Shown: positions 7,793 to 16,110, counted from the stretch's first letter. The stretch: 37,973 nucleotides of DNA from Pseudomonas sp. Ant30-3 (GCF_000690905.1 NZ_JMCL01000108.1:1-37973); one strand, 5' to 3'. Notes: generated by a model not told the origin, from the letters alone. A program made the numbers and translations.

Positions 7793-8965
7793 TTAGGTAG
7801 AACGCGGAATTTTATCACAAGCATTGGGCTTGACCCGCACCCAGACCAAAACGCTGGCCAGGCCCACGGGCAGCCAAGTGATAAACCATTCGGGCCGGGG
7901 TGTTCCGGTCAGGTTGGCGGCATCGAATTGCAGGGCCAGCGAGGAAAACAACCAGATGCCGATAACGCCTTGCGCATAAATCGTTTCCCTGGCTTTCCAG
8001 GCCTCGCGCAGCACCGCCAGCCACACCGTGCACCACAACAACAGCCCCGGCAGCCCCAACTCGATGGCCACATGGGTGAACAGGTTGTGCGAGTGATCGA
8101 AGTACACACTGTCAGCGAACACCTTGTAGTTGCCGCCGAGACCGAGTCCGAGCCACGGATGCTCGCTAATCATCTGCAAACTAGCGACCAGGATCTGCGG
8201 GCGATAGGACACGCCACGCGCCAGGACCAGAGGTTCGAGCACCCAGAAAGCCAGCATTGCCACAACCAACGCAGAGACGGCGATGACCCGGCTGCGCTTG
8301 TCGCGACACCAGATCGGCATCGCAAGTACCGTGAGCAGCAGCGCCAACGCCGCGCCTCGACTCTGGCTGAGCATCACGAACACGCACAGGAAGCTCAGCG
8401 CTATCACCCAGCCCACCTGCATCCAGCGTGAGCGTGGCACCCAATGGAGCAGCCAGACGGCGGCCAGACCGATGACGTAACCGCCCAGAATCGGATGCGA
8501 CAACTCGCCTAATCCTTCGACGCGCGCAACCCAGCCGTTCTGATTGATCCCGTAAAACCGGATAATGGCCATCAATGCCGTGACCGCCAACCCGATGCCG
8601 CCCCATTGCATGACGCGAATCACCCGCTCGGAGCGGCCATTGGCAAACACTGGAAAAAACAGCAAGAACAGCATGATGTAGAGCAGACGCTTGGCTTCAC
8701 GACTGGGTTCTTCCGTATTCGTCCATGAAAGACTGATCAGCGACCAGATCAGCAACCCGAGCATCGGCAAATAAACCCAGCGTTGCTCACGGAGCAATTC
8801 CACGACCCGGACCCGCGCCGACCAGCAAAACACCAGGGCCGGCAACCAGAGCAAGGCGATCAGCCCTTGCTGAAAAACCTTGTTCGTAGGCGCTAGTGCG
8901 ATGGCCAGCAGAAACCACAACAACCCCACCGTCATCCATGTTTGCGCCCAGCGTGTTTCGTGCAT
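7793..8965 (-). CDS. waaL: O-antigen ligase WaaL
   Basis: A 390-residue polytopic inner-membrane protein that joins undecaprenyl-linked O-antigen to lipid A-core in the periplasm. About 10-12 hydrophobic segments are visible. The large periplasmic loop carries RPQI (Arg255) and FDHSHNLFTHVAIELGLPG (His291, His293), the conserved region containing the proposed catalytic His; LSQSRGA (Arg203) matches the other conserved arginine. I moved the start from an upstream in-frame ATG near 9031 to the ATG at 8965, because AGGAG at 8973-8977 sits 7 nt before it. Downstream msbA follows closely. A functional ligase implies the strain can carry O-antigen. Confidence 0.93.
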   Translation of the reverse strand: MHETRWAQTWMTVGLLWFLLAIALAPTNKVFQQGLIALLWLPALVFCWSARVRVVELLREQRWVYLPMLGLLIWSLISLSWTNTEEPSREAKRLLYIMLFLLFFPVFANGRSERVIRVMQWGGIGLAVTALMAIIRFYGINQNGWVARVEGLGELSHPILGGYVIGLAAVWLLHWVPRSRWMQVGWVIALSFLCVFVMLSQSRGAALALLLTVLAMPIWCRDKRSRVIAVSALVVAMLAFWVLEPLVLARGVSYRPQILVASLQMISEHPWLGLGLGGNYKVFADSVYFDHSHNLFTHVAIELGLPGLLLWCTVWLAVLREAWKARETIYAQGVIGIWLFSSLALQFDAANLTGTPRPEWFITWLPVGLASVLVWVRVKPNACDKIPRST

Positions 8966-9010
8966 CAGATTGCTCCTGAGAGAGTCCACCCGATAACCCG
9001 GATGGTTAAA

Positions 9011-9026
9011 GCCGAAACTTTTCGGC
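9011..9026. promoter_or_regulatory. Palindrome in the waaL / kinase divergent promoter region
   Basis: GCCGAAA-CT-TTTCGGC, with 7-bp arms, lies midway in the 109-bp gap between divergent waaL and the kinase-like gene at 9075. It may be an operator governing both directions or a leader hairpin for one. No known regulator motif is recognised. Confidence 0.35.
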
Positions 9027-9074
9027 ATCATTGCCTGCTACTGTGCCCCGCCATTTCAACAAGGCTTCTCTACG

Positions 9075-9680
9075 ATGCAATGCTCCCGCCTTCCGCAAGT
9101 CGCACTGGATCAGATGATTGAAGGCGCAAGAATACTGGAGGCCGACGGCTTTGGGCCGAAAGTCTACCTGTTACAGGATGGGAATATGCTCAAAGTGTTT
9201 CGGCGCAAGCGTCTTTTCTCATCAGCGCTGTTTCGTCCGTATTCGAAACGCTTTATCGACAATGTTGCCAAACTGCAAACGCGCGGCGTGCCGACCTTGC
9301 AAGTGCTGCGATTTCATCGACTGCCAGCTCCAGGCATGACCGCTGTGCTCTACCGACCCCTGGCCGGGGAGACCCTGCGACAGATTTCCGAAAAACAGGG
9401 TTTCGACTGGCAACAGGTGCTGCCGGCCCTGACCGGGTTGATACACCGGCTGCACCAGTCGGGGATCTATTTCCGCTCCTTGCATCTGGGCAACATCGTG
9501 GTCACACCGGACAACCAGATGGGCCTGATTGATGTAGCGGATATGCGCTTCTTCCGAGGACCTTTACCCAAGCACCTGGTCAAGCGCAACTTGCAACACT
9601 TCGCTCGCTATATTGCACGGGAGAAGCTGAACGACACCTTTCCAATGCAAGCATTGGAAAGGGCAGTGCTGGCATCATGA
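9075..9680 (+). CDS. Small LPS-kinase-like protein, probable pseudokinase
   Basis: A 201-residue protein with a shortened kinase fold related to the LPS core kinases (toluene-tolerance/PA4998-like). Lys40 (NMLKVF) is the likely nucleotide lysine. The catalytic loop reads FRSLHLGNIVV, which has Ser135 where active kinases have Asp, while the metal Asn140 and the DFG-equivalent Asp153 (LIDVADMRFF) remain. It is shorter than WaaP (268). AAGG at 9061-9064 lies 10 nt before the ATG. It is the only plus-strand gene in the LPS block and ends head-on against a glycosyltransferase gene, the two stop codons sharing TCATGA. It may regulate or scaffold core phosphorylation, or be a noncanonical kinase. 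Confidence 0.8.
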   Translation: MQCSRLPQVALDQMIEGARILEADGFGPKVYLLQDGNMLKVFRRKRLFSSALFRPYSKRFIDNVAKLQTRGVPTLQVLRFHRLPAPGMTAVLYRPLAGETLRQISEKQGFDWQQVLPALTGLIHRLHQSGIYFRSLHLGNIVVTPDNQMGLIDVADMRFFRGPLPKHLVKRNLQHFARYIAREKLNDTFPMQALERAVLAS

Positions 9681-10769
9681 AAGCAATGCACGGGCGTCCT
9701 GACTGAAACGCAGCCAGGCGTCCTCGGGAGCCAGCACCCTGTATTGATCGGCGGCGATTTGTTCAGGGGAAACGCTGAAGGCATTGACGATGGCATCGCT
9801 CCAGCCACGCACATCGTCAATCGGGGCATACCAGCCGGCACTGGCCAGTTGTTCGCGAAATACCGGCAGCTCGCTGGCCAGCACGGGAACGCCCGCCATG
9901 ACCGCCTCCTGCATGATCAGCCCCAACCCTTCGCTCAACGATGGAATCGCTACCCAGTCAAACGCCCGGTAAAGTAGCGCTGCGTCGTCCAGATGGCCCG
10001 GCAACGAGACGCTACTGCGCAAGCCCTGTTGCTCGACGCGCGCTTCAAGCGCGGCTCGCGCCGACCCTTCGCCAATGATCACCAGTCGCAGATCGGGACG
10101 CTCCTGTAGCGCTGCGGCAAAAGCGTCGAGCAGGCAGCCGAAGCCTTTTTCCGCGACCAGACGCCCCACCGCACCCAGCACCGGCGAGCCATCCTGGGGC
10201 AACCCCAACCGACTCCGGGCTTGCTGTCGAGAAAGTGCGGCCGCGCGAAAGGCCACAGGATCAAACGCGCTACGCAGCGTCTTGACCGGCATTTGCAGCT
10301 CCTGGCTCAACGAAGCTGCAAGCGTATTCGATACCGCAGCGAGGGTGAGTTGGCCAGGCGCAAGTCTGTGAAAGAGCGCCGGGTCAGCCGGATAGAGTCG
10401 TGACGACCCGTGAAAAATCACCACGGCGCGGATATGCGGCAGCGCTTGGAGTAAAGGCAACAAGATGCGCGCAACACCCAAGCCGTCAATCAGCAGCACG
10501 CGCGCATCGCTGTCCTTCAAAGCCTTGTGGAACCTGGCCAGCATCCAGGGTCTGGTCAAGCGCCAGAAATGGCGTCCCTTCAATCGGGCGGATGACAGCT
10601 TCCACTCCTTGGCTTCATCAACATTGCCGCCGCAACCGGCCGCCGAACCCTGCAGCAACCAGGTCTTGATCGGCATGGAAGGGTCCGCCTGGGACAATAT
10701 CTGCTGATGCACCTTGTGAATCGAGGCAAACGGCGCTCCGCCGGCCCACATGACGTTGAGAATACTCAT
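9675..10769 (-). CDS. Glycosyltransferase family 4, probable outer-core LPS enzyme (Ssg-like)
   Basis: A GT-B glycosyltransferase of about 364 residues. The N-terminal half starts directly with strand ILNVMWAGGAPF. The donor-binding half has GAVGRLVAEKGF and SLSEGLGLIMQEAVMAGVP, the GT4 Ex7E region. It resembles the cell-surface-sugar glycosyltransferase Ssg of pseudomonads by its opening and its place between waaL and wapH. The start is uncertain: the ATG at 10769 begins at the fold but has no clear ribosome site, while a GTG at 10817 would abut the upstream stop and add 16 residues. Donor and acceptor sugars are not readable from sequence. Confidence 0.85.
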   Translation of the reverse strand: MSILNVMWAGGAPFASIHKVHQQILSQADPSMPIKTWLLQGSAAGCGGNVDEAKEWKLSSARLKGRHFWRLTRPWMLARFHKALKDSDARVLLIDGLGVARILLPLLQALPHIRAVVIFHGSSRLYPADPALFHRLAPGQLTLAAVSNTLAASLSQELQMPVKTLRSAFDPVAFRAAALSRQQARSRLGLPQDGSPVLGAVGRLVAEKGFGCLLDAFAAALQERPDLRLVIIGEGSARAALEARVEQQGLRSSVSLPGHLDDAALLYRAFDWVAIPSLSEGLGLIMQEAVMAGVPVLASELPVFREQLASAGWYAPIDDVRGWSDAIVNAFSVSPEQIAADQYRVLAPEDAWLRFSQDARALLS

Positions 10770-10817
10770 AGGCGGGGGAGCCAATGTCTGGAAATCTGCA
10801 AACGAGCTGCGGTGCAC

Positions 10818-11579
10818 CTAGTTGATAAACCAGCCAATGCAGACTCCCAGCAACAAAAATAATGCGGACCTGATCTGTTCGCGACGACTGCGGCGCGCCT
10901 TGCGTTGCCGCTCGGCAGGCGTTTGCACGTGCTCACCGAAACCGGTATGCAAAACGGCGTCAGCCTCGAGCGTTACGGCGTTCAGGTTGAGCTGTGCATA
11001 GCGTTGCGAGAGCGCTTTCTCGCCACCGTGCGCGGAGAACGGGGCACACAAACGATACTCCTTGAGTCGGCGCAACCCGGGATTGAGCGAGAACCCCTGC
11101 CATTCCGGTTTTTCGGAGATCAGCGGGTAGCAGGCCACGCCGCCGATGACTTCCCTTTCTCCACGATGAATGTAGGGGCTGTGCACCTTCAAGTCGTAAA
11201 TATAGTTGCGAAGCCAGACTTGGAGAATTTCCTCACGCGCATCGAGAATGGTCATGGAGTCTTCGACGAACCCCCAGCGATAGAACTGCCAGTCGTCTTC
11301 GCAATGGAAGATGTACGGCGTCTTGACGTGTTCATAGGCCAGGTCGATGGACGCCAGTTGACCCAGCTTCGGGCGATTGACGAATACCGTGCAATGATCC
11401 TTCCAGTGAGCGGGAATGATCGAGCGAACGCCCTCGTCGCCGGCATCTTCGGTGATGAACACCTCACGAATGGCAGCCGTATTGAATCGATCAAAGCTCT
11501 CGAGCGTCGCCTTGAGCAAATCCAGCCGGCCACAACTGGTGACCACCAATGTAATGTTGCTTTGTTGGGAAAATTGCAC
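10818..11579 (-). CDS. Glycosyltransferase family 2-like protein with C-terminal membrane anchor
   Basis: A 253-residue GT-A enzyme. The nucleotide-sugar fold starts at residue 9 (ITLVVTSCGRLDLLKATLESF), and HCEDDW (Glu94-Asp95-Asp96) is the metal-binding DxD equivalent. A basic stretch (RKARRSRREQIR) precedes a hydrophobic C-terminal segment (ALFLLLGVCIGWFIN), suggesting a tail anchor with the enzyme on the cytoplasmic face, where core sugars are added. The start is GTG at 11579 with TGAGA six nt upstream. A 55-bp gap to the next gene holds a good promoter. Likely an outer-core sugar transferase; PAO1 WapR occupies a similar slot, but I cannot claim orthology. Confidence 0.8.
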   Translation of the reverse strand: MQFSQQSNITLVVTSCGRLDLLKATLESFDRFNTAAIREVFITEDAGDEGVRSIIPAHWKDHCTVFVNRPKLGQLASIDLAYEHVKTPYIFHCEDDWQFYRWGFVEDSMTILDAREEILQVWLRNYIYDLKVHSPYIHRGEREVIGGVACYPLISEKPEWQGFSLNPGLRRLKEYRLCAPFSAHGGEKALSQRYAQLNLNAVTLEADAVLHTGFGEHVQTPAERQRKARRSRREQIRSALFLLLGVCIGWFIN

Positions 11580-11609
11580 CTGATTCTCAATAAAGTCGAA
11601 GTCGGCAGC

Positions 11610-11638
11610 AATATCAATCGCCGAGTGAACCTTGTCAA
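11610..11638 (-). promoter_or_regulatory. Candidate internal promoter in the core glycosyltransferase cluster
   Basis: On the minus strand a consensus TTGACA (plus 11633-11638) and GATATT (plus 11610-11615) are separated by exactly 17 bp. The predicted start is about 25 nt before the GTG at 11579. It would drive the GT2 and Ssg-like genes separately from wapO-wapH. Confidence 0.45.
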
Positions 11639-12591
11639 ATGCCCAGATTAAGGCGAACTGTCTGCAGGAAACTCAACGGCGCACGCGCACGCAATGCCGG
11701 CTCGAGTTCCTCAACGATCCGCTGACCGATACGTGCAAAGCTGAACTGGCTGACTGCCAGGTCACGACCGTTGCACGCAATACGCTCAGCCAGCTGCGGA
11801 TCCGCGCGTAACCTGCGCAGCTTTTCCTGGAGTTGTGCAATGTCCTGATAGAACACCACGTTGTGCATATCCTCCAGGCCCAATGCATTACTTTCTGCCG
11901 CGCCCTGATCATAGGCGAGCAACACACAGCCGCAAGCCATGGCTTCGAAATTCTTGATCATGAACTCGCCCATGCCGACATCCGCGCTGACAAAAAAGCG
12001 TATGCGGTTGAGCGTGTCGCGGTACTCGTCACCTGAATTGGTGCGGGTGACCACCAAGGGTTCGACACGTGCCAACTCATCAAGCAATGCCTTGCGAGCG
12101 CTGTAGGCGGCGCTACTGGTGCTGCCTACAAACGCCAGTTCGATATCGCGCTCGCGGCCCTGGTCCTGCAACAACGCCTGGTCATAGCCCTTGGGAACGA
12201 ACACGGCGTCAAAGCCTTCTGCGCGCAAGCGTTCGCCAACCACGAAACCGGAGGTGATGATTCGGGCCCACGGCATACGCCGATAATGCGCGCTGAACTT
12301 GCCGGTGTACTTGCAGGGAATGTAGTTCTGATAGGCGTCGTGCTCGAGAATCACCAGATTGGGGATTGTCCGAATGAACCCGGCCTGGCGAATCTCCTGC
12401 TTGAAGCGCAGAAAGAAAACGATGCGGTCATAGCGCGACACGTCGACCTCACGGCGGAAGTAGCCACGCAGGTTGCGTTGCTCCTCACTGCCGAGCCAGC
12501 GCATCTCGCATTCGCAGTGCGCGGCCACGCCTTCGTACAAGCGGTCGAGAATGGCTCGCTGATCTTTCTGGACCAGAAATAAAACTTTCAT
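11635..12591 (-). CDS. Glycosyltransferase (CgeB-like C-terminal domain)
   Basis: A 318-residue GT-B type protein beginning MKVLFLVQKDQRAILDRLYEG. The C-terminal half has EFMIKNFEAMACGCVLLAYD followed by NVVFYQDIAQLQEKLRRL, the pattern of the CgeB/Glyco_trans_1_2 family. No signal peptide or membrane helix is seen. I set the start at 12591 (GGGAAG upstream); an in-frame extension to 12690 overlaps the wapH gene and lacks homologous look. It lies 19 bp below wapH and probably shares its transcript. From memory, PAO1 carries dnpA and mig-14 in this interval instead, so this is a candidate strain-specific outer-core gene. Confidence 0.82.
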   Translation of the reverse strand: MKVLFLVQKDQRAILDRLYEGVAAHCECEMRWLGSEEQRNLRGYFRREVDVSRYDRIVFFLRFKQEIRQAGFIRTIPNLVILEHDAYQNYIPCKYTGKFSAHYRRMPWARIITSGFVVGERLRAEGFDAVFVPKGYDQALLQDQGRERDIELAFVGSTSSAAYSARKALLDELARVEPLVVTRTNSGDEYRDTLNRIRFFVSADVGMGEFMIKNFEAMACGCVLLAYDQGAAESNALGLEDMHNVVFYQDIAQLQEKLRRLRADPQLAERIACNGRDLAVSQFSFARIGQRIVEELEPALRARAPLSFLQTVRLNLGI

Positions 12592-12610
12592 CGTCTTCCC
12601 TGCTTCAGCT

Positions 12611-13741
12611 TCAAGCCCTTGCCTCACGTTCAATGACGAAGGGCAGCTGCCAGAAAACGTCACGCACCGCGCGATCGGAAAAGCGCTCATGCAAGCGGTC
12701 GAGCATCAGCTGCGCACACTGCTGACGCTCCTGATCATCCATCGCGGCCAGACGTTGCAGGCCCTGAGCCATGCGCTCGGCATCGCCCAGCGGGAACAGA
12801 ATGCCGACGCCTTCGACCACTTCCTTCGCACCGCCGCACGCGGTCACGAGCAAGGGCAAACCAGCAGCCATCGCCTCCAGCAACACCATGCCAAAGGGTT
12901 CGTGATCGGAGCTCAAGGCGAACACATCGAAGGCGCGAAAATAGCGCCGGGCCTCGGGAACCTGGCCAAGGAACAGCACACGGTCGGCGACCCCCAGTTC
13001 GCGGGCCAGCGTCTTCAGATCCTGCTCCAGCCGGCCAATGCCGAGAATCGCCAACTGGCTGTCCGTCGGCAAACCCGGTAAAGCCGCGGCAAACCCACGC
13101 AGTAGCGTGGCCTGGTCCTTGTCCGGGTGCAGCCTGCCAACGTTGCCGACAACCCAGGCATCCATCGACAAACCAAGGGCTTCCCGGGCCTCGCGAACTG
13201 ACACCTGACTCTCTTGCAACGCAAGCACATCAATGCGGTTGTAGAGCGTCTGGATTTTTCCGGCCGGCCATTTCGGCAAGCTGTGGCGGATGTCATCGCG
13301 CACCGCATCGGAAACCCCGAGCAGACTCAGGCGCTTGCGGAAGATACCGGCGAAGAGTTTGCGTGTGCCGCGCGTGTAATCGCCCAGCGCATGATGCACG
13401 CCGATCACCGGCAAAGATGTCCCCAGCAAAGCGATGTAGATCGGCTTGAAACGATGGGCAATGCAAAAACTGAAATTGCGGGAAGCGGCGATCTTGCGCA
13501 AGTCGATGATGGCGCCCAGCTTAAGGCCGCGAATGGCCTTGGAGCTGTATTCCATGAACAACACTTCGTCAGAGGCGCACCCCGCGGCGACCTCGGCATC
13601 GGCGACCCCGGTCAGAAACACCGTGGTCACGCGATAGCCGGTCCCCGCGAACAGGCTGGCGTACTGCCGCGCGCAGTCCAGAAACGGCCCGTCATAGCCG
13701 TGACAGAACTGCAGCACATGGCGTTCAGCCGAGCGTGTCAT
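12611..13741 (-). CDS. wapH: Glycosyltransferase family 4, WapH-like
   Basis: A 376-residue GT-B glycosyltransferase. The donor half holds VGNVGRLHPDKDQATLLRGF and the Ex7E motif in SSDHEPFGMVLLEAMAAGLP, diagnostic of retaining GT4 enzymes. The acceptor half starts VLQFCHGYDGPFLDCARQYA. Position beside the carbamoyltransferase and inside the core cluster matches WapH of P. aeruginosa (PA5004), thought to add a core glucose or related sugar. The ATG at 13741 lies 17 nt inside the end of the carbamoyltransferase gene, so translation is coupled. The exact linkage is inferred only from synteny. Confidence 0.85.
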   Translation of the reverse strand: MTRSAERHVLQFCHGYDGPFLDCARQYASLFAGTGYRVTTVFLTGVADAEVAAGCASDEVLFMEYSSKAIRGLKLGAIIDLRKIAASRNFSFCIAHRFKPIYIALLGTSLPVIGVHHALGDYTRGTRKLFAGIFRKRLSLLGVSDAVRDDIRHSLPKWPAGKIQTLYNRIDVLALQESQVSVREAREALGLSMDAWVVGNVGRLHPDKDQATLLRGFAAALPGLPTDSQLAILGIGRLEQDLKTLARELGVADRVLFLGQVPEARRYFRAFDVFALSSDHEPFGMVLLEAMAAGLPLLVTACGGAKEVVEGVGILFPLGDAERMAQGLQRLAAMDDQERQQCAQLMLDRLHERFSDRAVRDVFWQLPFVIEREARA

Positions 13742-15482
13742 ATGCGTCTGCGCCCTCTTTGACCACCAGAATGTCTTCCATAATCAGATACTGCAGATCG
13801 GATCCGAAGAACATGTTCAGGGCATCGGTCGGCGAGCAGATCATCGGCTCGCCGCGACGGTTCAGGGAGGTGTTCAGCGACACGCCGTTGCCGGTCAGTA
13901 CTTCGAGCGCCTTCATCATGTCGTAGTAGCGCGGATTGTATTCGCGCTTGAGCACCTGGGCCCGGGAAGTGCCGTCCTCGTGAACCACTTCCGGCACGCG
14001 GGTCTTCCACTCTTCAGATACTTCAAAGGTGAAGGTCATGAACGGCGCCGGATGATCGATCTTGATCATTTGTGGAGCAACCGTATCGAGCATCGACGGG
14101 CAGAAAGGCCTCCAGCGCTCGCGGAACTTGATCTGGTGGTTGATCCGGTCGGCAACGCCGGTCGCGCTCGGGCAACCGATGATCGAACGACCGCCCAACG
14201 CACGCGGGCCAAACTCCATGCGCCCCTGGAACCAGGCGACCGGGTTACCATCGACCATGATTTTGGCGATGTTTTCCGGCATGTTCTCAAGCTTGCGCCA
14301 CACAGGTTTGCTCGGGTGACGAGCGCAGGCGGCGAGCACGTCTTCGTTGCTGTACGACGGACCGAGGTAGACGTGTTCCATCTTCTCGACCGGCACGCCA
14401 CGGGCGTGAGACACGTACGCCGCCGCACCGACCGCAGTGCCGGCATCGCCGGAGGCAGGCTGAACGAACAACTCTTTGACGTCATCGCGGGCGATGATTT
14501 TCTGGTTCAGTTTGACGTTCAGCGCGCAGCCACCGGCGAAGGCGAGTTTGCCGGTTTCCTTGAGCACATCGCCCAGGTAATGGTCGATCATTTGCAACGC
14601 CAGTTTCTCGAACAGCGCTTGCATGCTCGCGGCGTAGTGGATGTACGGCTCGTCGGCAATGTCGCCTTCGCGCTTGGGCCCCAGCCACTCGATCAGTTTT
14701 GGCGAGAAGTAAAAACCCTTGCCCTTCTCTTTATAGCGACGCAGGCCGATCACGTTGGCGTAGTCGGTGTTGATCACCAGCTCGCCGTTTTCAAACGAGG
14801 CCAGACGCGAGAAGTCATATTTGCCGGCATCGCCATACGGCGCCATGCCCATGACCTTGAATTCACCATCGAGCATCTCGAAACCGAGGAACTCGGTGAT
14901 CGCGCCGTACAGGCCGCCGAGGGAGTCCGGGTCGAAGAATTCCTTGATCTTGTGAATCTTGCCGTTCTCGCCGTAACCGAAGAACGTTGTGGCGTACTCA
15001 CCCTTGCCGTCGATTCCGAGGATCGCGGTTTTCTCTTTAAAACCGGAGCAGTGGTAAGCGCTGGAGGCGTGGGCCAGGTGATGCTCGACCGGTTCGATCT
15101 TGATCTTCTTCGGATCGAAGCCCAGTTGCTCGAGGCACCAGACGATCTTGTTGCGATAGCGCTTGTAGCGGCGGTTGCCCATGAGGATCGCGTCGAGCGC
15201 ACGATCCGGGGCGTACCAGTAACGCTTGGCATAGTGCCAGCGCGCCTTGCCGAACAGGCTGATCGGCGCGAACGGAATCGCCACCACGTCTACGTCCGAC
15301 GGTTTGATGCCGGCCTGCTCGAGGCAGAACTTCGCCGATTCGTATGGCATGCGGTTCTTTGCATGTTTATCGCGCACAAAGCGCTCTTCTTCAGCTGCAG
15401 CGACCAGCTTGCCGTCGATGTACAACGCTGCTGAAGGATCATGGCTAAGGGCGCCGGACAGGCCAAGAATCGTCAATGCCAC
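13725..15482 (-). CDS. wapO: LPS core carbamoyltransferase (NodU/CmcH family)
   Basis: A 585-residue NodU/CmcH-type carbamoyltransferase. The N-terminal part is the ASKHA-like domain (LGLSGALSHDPSAALYIDG, and EEERFVRDKHAKN), with EPVEHHLAHASSAYH supplying metal-binding histidines; the C-terminal YrdC-like part holds GRMEFGPRALGGRSIIG, used to form carbamoyl-adenylate. In P. aeruginosa the orthologue places a carbamoyl group on heptose II. The start is GTG at 15482, with a GAGG further upstream; the -10 TATAAT at 15576-15581 gives a leader of about 87 nt. wapH overlaps its end. This is the first gene of the second minus-strand core operon. Confidence 0.93.
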   Translation of the reverse strand: MALTILGLSGALSHDPSAALYIDGKLVAAAEEERFVRDKHAKNRMPYESAKFCLEQAGIKPSDVDVVAIPFAPISLFGKARWHYAKRYWYAPDRALDAILMGNRRYKRYRNKIVWCLEQLGFDPKKIKIEPVEHHLAHASSAYHCSGFKEKTAILGIDGKGEYATTFFGYGENGKIHKIKEFFDPDSLGGLYGAITEFLGFEMLDGEFKVMGMAPYGDAGKYDFSRLASFENGELVINTDYANVIGLRRYKEKGKGFYFSPKLIEWLGPKREGDIADEPYIHYAASMQALFEKLALQMIDHYLGDVLKETGKLAFAGGCALNVKLNQKIIARDDVKELFVQPASGDAGTAVGAAAYVSHARGVPVEKMEHVYLGPSYSNEDVLAACARHPSKPVWRKLENMPENIAKIMVDGNPVAWFQGRMEFGPRALGGRSIIGCPSATGVADRINHQIKFRERWRPFCPSMLDTVAPQMIKIDHPAPFMTFTFEVSEEWKTRVPEVVHEDGTSRAQVLKREYNPRYYDMMKALEVLTGNGVSLNTSLNRRGEPMICSPTDALNMFFGSDLQYLIMEDILVVKEGADAYDTLG

Positions 15483-15510
15483 AGGGGTCTAGCCTCTTAA
15501 GTCTGCATTC

Positions 15511-15525
15511 AGGCGCAATGCGCCT
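15511..15525. promoter_or_regulatory. Palindrome in the wapO leader
   Basis: AGGCGC-AAT-GCGCCT is a perfect 6-bp inverted repeat lying between the predicted transcription start and the wapO GTG. It would fold as a GC-rich hairpin in the leader RNA. Function is not evident. Confidence 0.4.
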
Positions 15526-15575
15526 CAAAAATTAATGTGCCTTCGCGATGGGGCGACGGGCAGCTAAAGGGCGGG

Positions 15576-15581
15576 ATTATA
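15576..15581 (-). promoter_or_regulatory. Candidate -10 of the wapO operon
   Basis: On the minus strand the perfect -10 TATAAT lies about 95 nt before the wapO GTG; the best -35 at 17 bp is only GGTCAT, so an activator may help. It sits in the 174-bp gap after the lipoprotein gene. Confidence 0.5.
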
Positions 15582-15656
15582 GCGTAAACACGGCAGGAAT
15601 GACCCAGCGGTAATTGTCCGTGTGAGGTTGATCGCGAGGAAAGCAGATCAAGCCCG

Positions 15657-15992
15657 CTACCCGCGCCCCGCCCGCCAGTAAATACTGAGATTACCGTGTG
15701 CCGCCTGCCGATAGATCGTGTAGGGCAGCGCTACGGTGTCCAGTACGCCGGACAGGGTGATATCGAGGAGAACAAATGGAATCAGCATGCCGGTTGGATC
15801 AGGCGGTGCATGCAACAAGCAGAAATCATAAGCCAGACCACTATAGATTCGCGGGACAGACTGACAGTAGGTTTTCTGTTTCCTGAGACCACGGGCGGCG
15901 TCTTCGTCACCCTGCAGCACCGTGAGAGCCGTTCCGCAACCGGTCAAAACCAGTGAGCAGACGCCAAGCATGATCGCCTTTTTTATAGTCAA
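15657..15992 (-). CDS. YceK/YidQ-type small lipoprotein
   Basis: A 111-residue lipoprotein. A short signal peptide (MTIKKAIMLGVCSLVLTGC) ends in the lipobox LTGC with the acylated Cys at residue 19. The mature part, with RIYSGLAYDFCLL, LDITLSGVLDTVALPYTIYRQ, matches my picture of the YceK/YidQ (DUF1375) family. The start is TTG at 15992: a strong GGAGGG at 15999-16004 sits 6 nt upstream and the signal peptide begins there, while the longer reading lacks a signal. It sits between the inner-core kinase operon and the wapO operon. Its role is unknown; an envelope part is inferred from location. Confidence 0.85.
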   Translation of the reverse strand: MTIKKAIMLGVCSLVLTGCGTALTVLQGDEDAARGLRKQKTYCQSVPRIYSGLAYDFCLLHAPPDPTGMLIPFVLLDITLSGVLDTVALPYTIYRQAAHGNLSIYWRAGRG

Positions 15993-16110
15993 GATTCGCC
16001 CTCCGAGAACGTCAGGGCAAACTAGCATCGGGCTTATTCAGGGCACAGTTCATGGAGTCCGAGAATCATGTAGGACTTTTCACAAAATCTTGTCCACTCG
16101 CCTGGTCTGT

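Noticed and set aside
13980..15434. A 484-codon open frame antisense to the carbamoyltransferase gene
   Set aside because: The opposite strand encodes a full NodU-family enzyme; this frame has low-complexity His/Arg/Val composition and no motifs.
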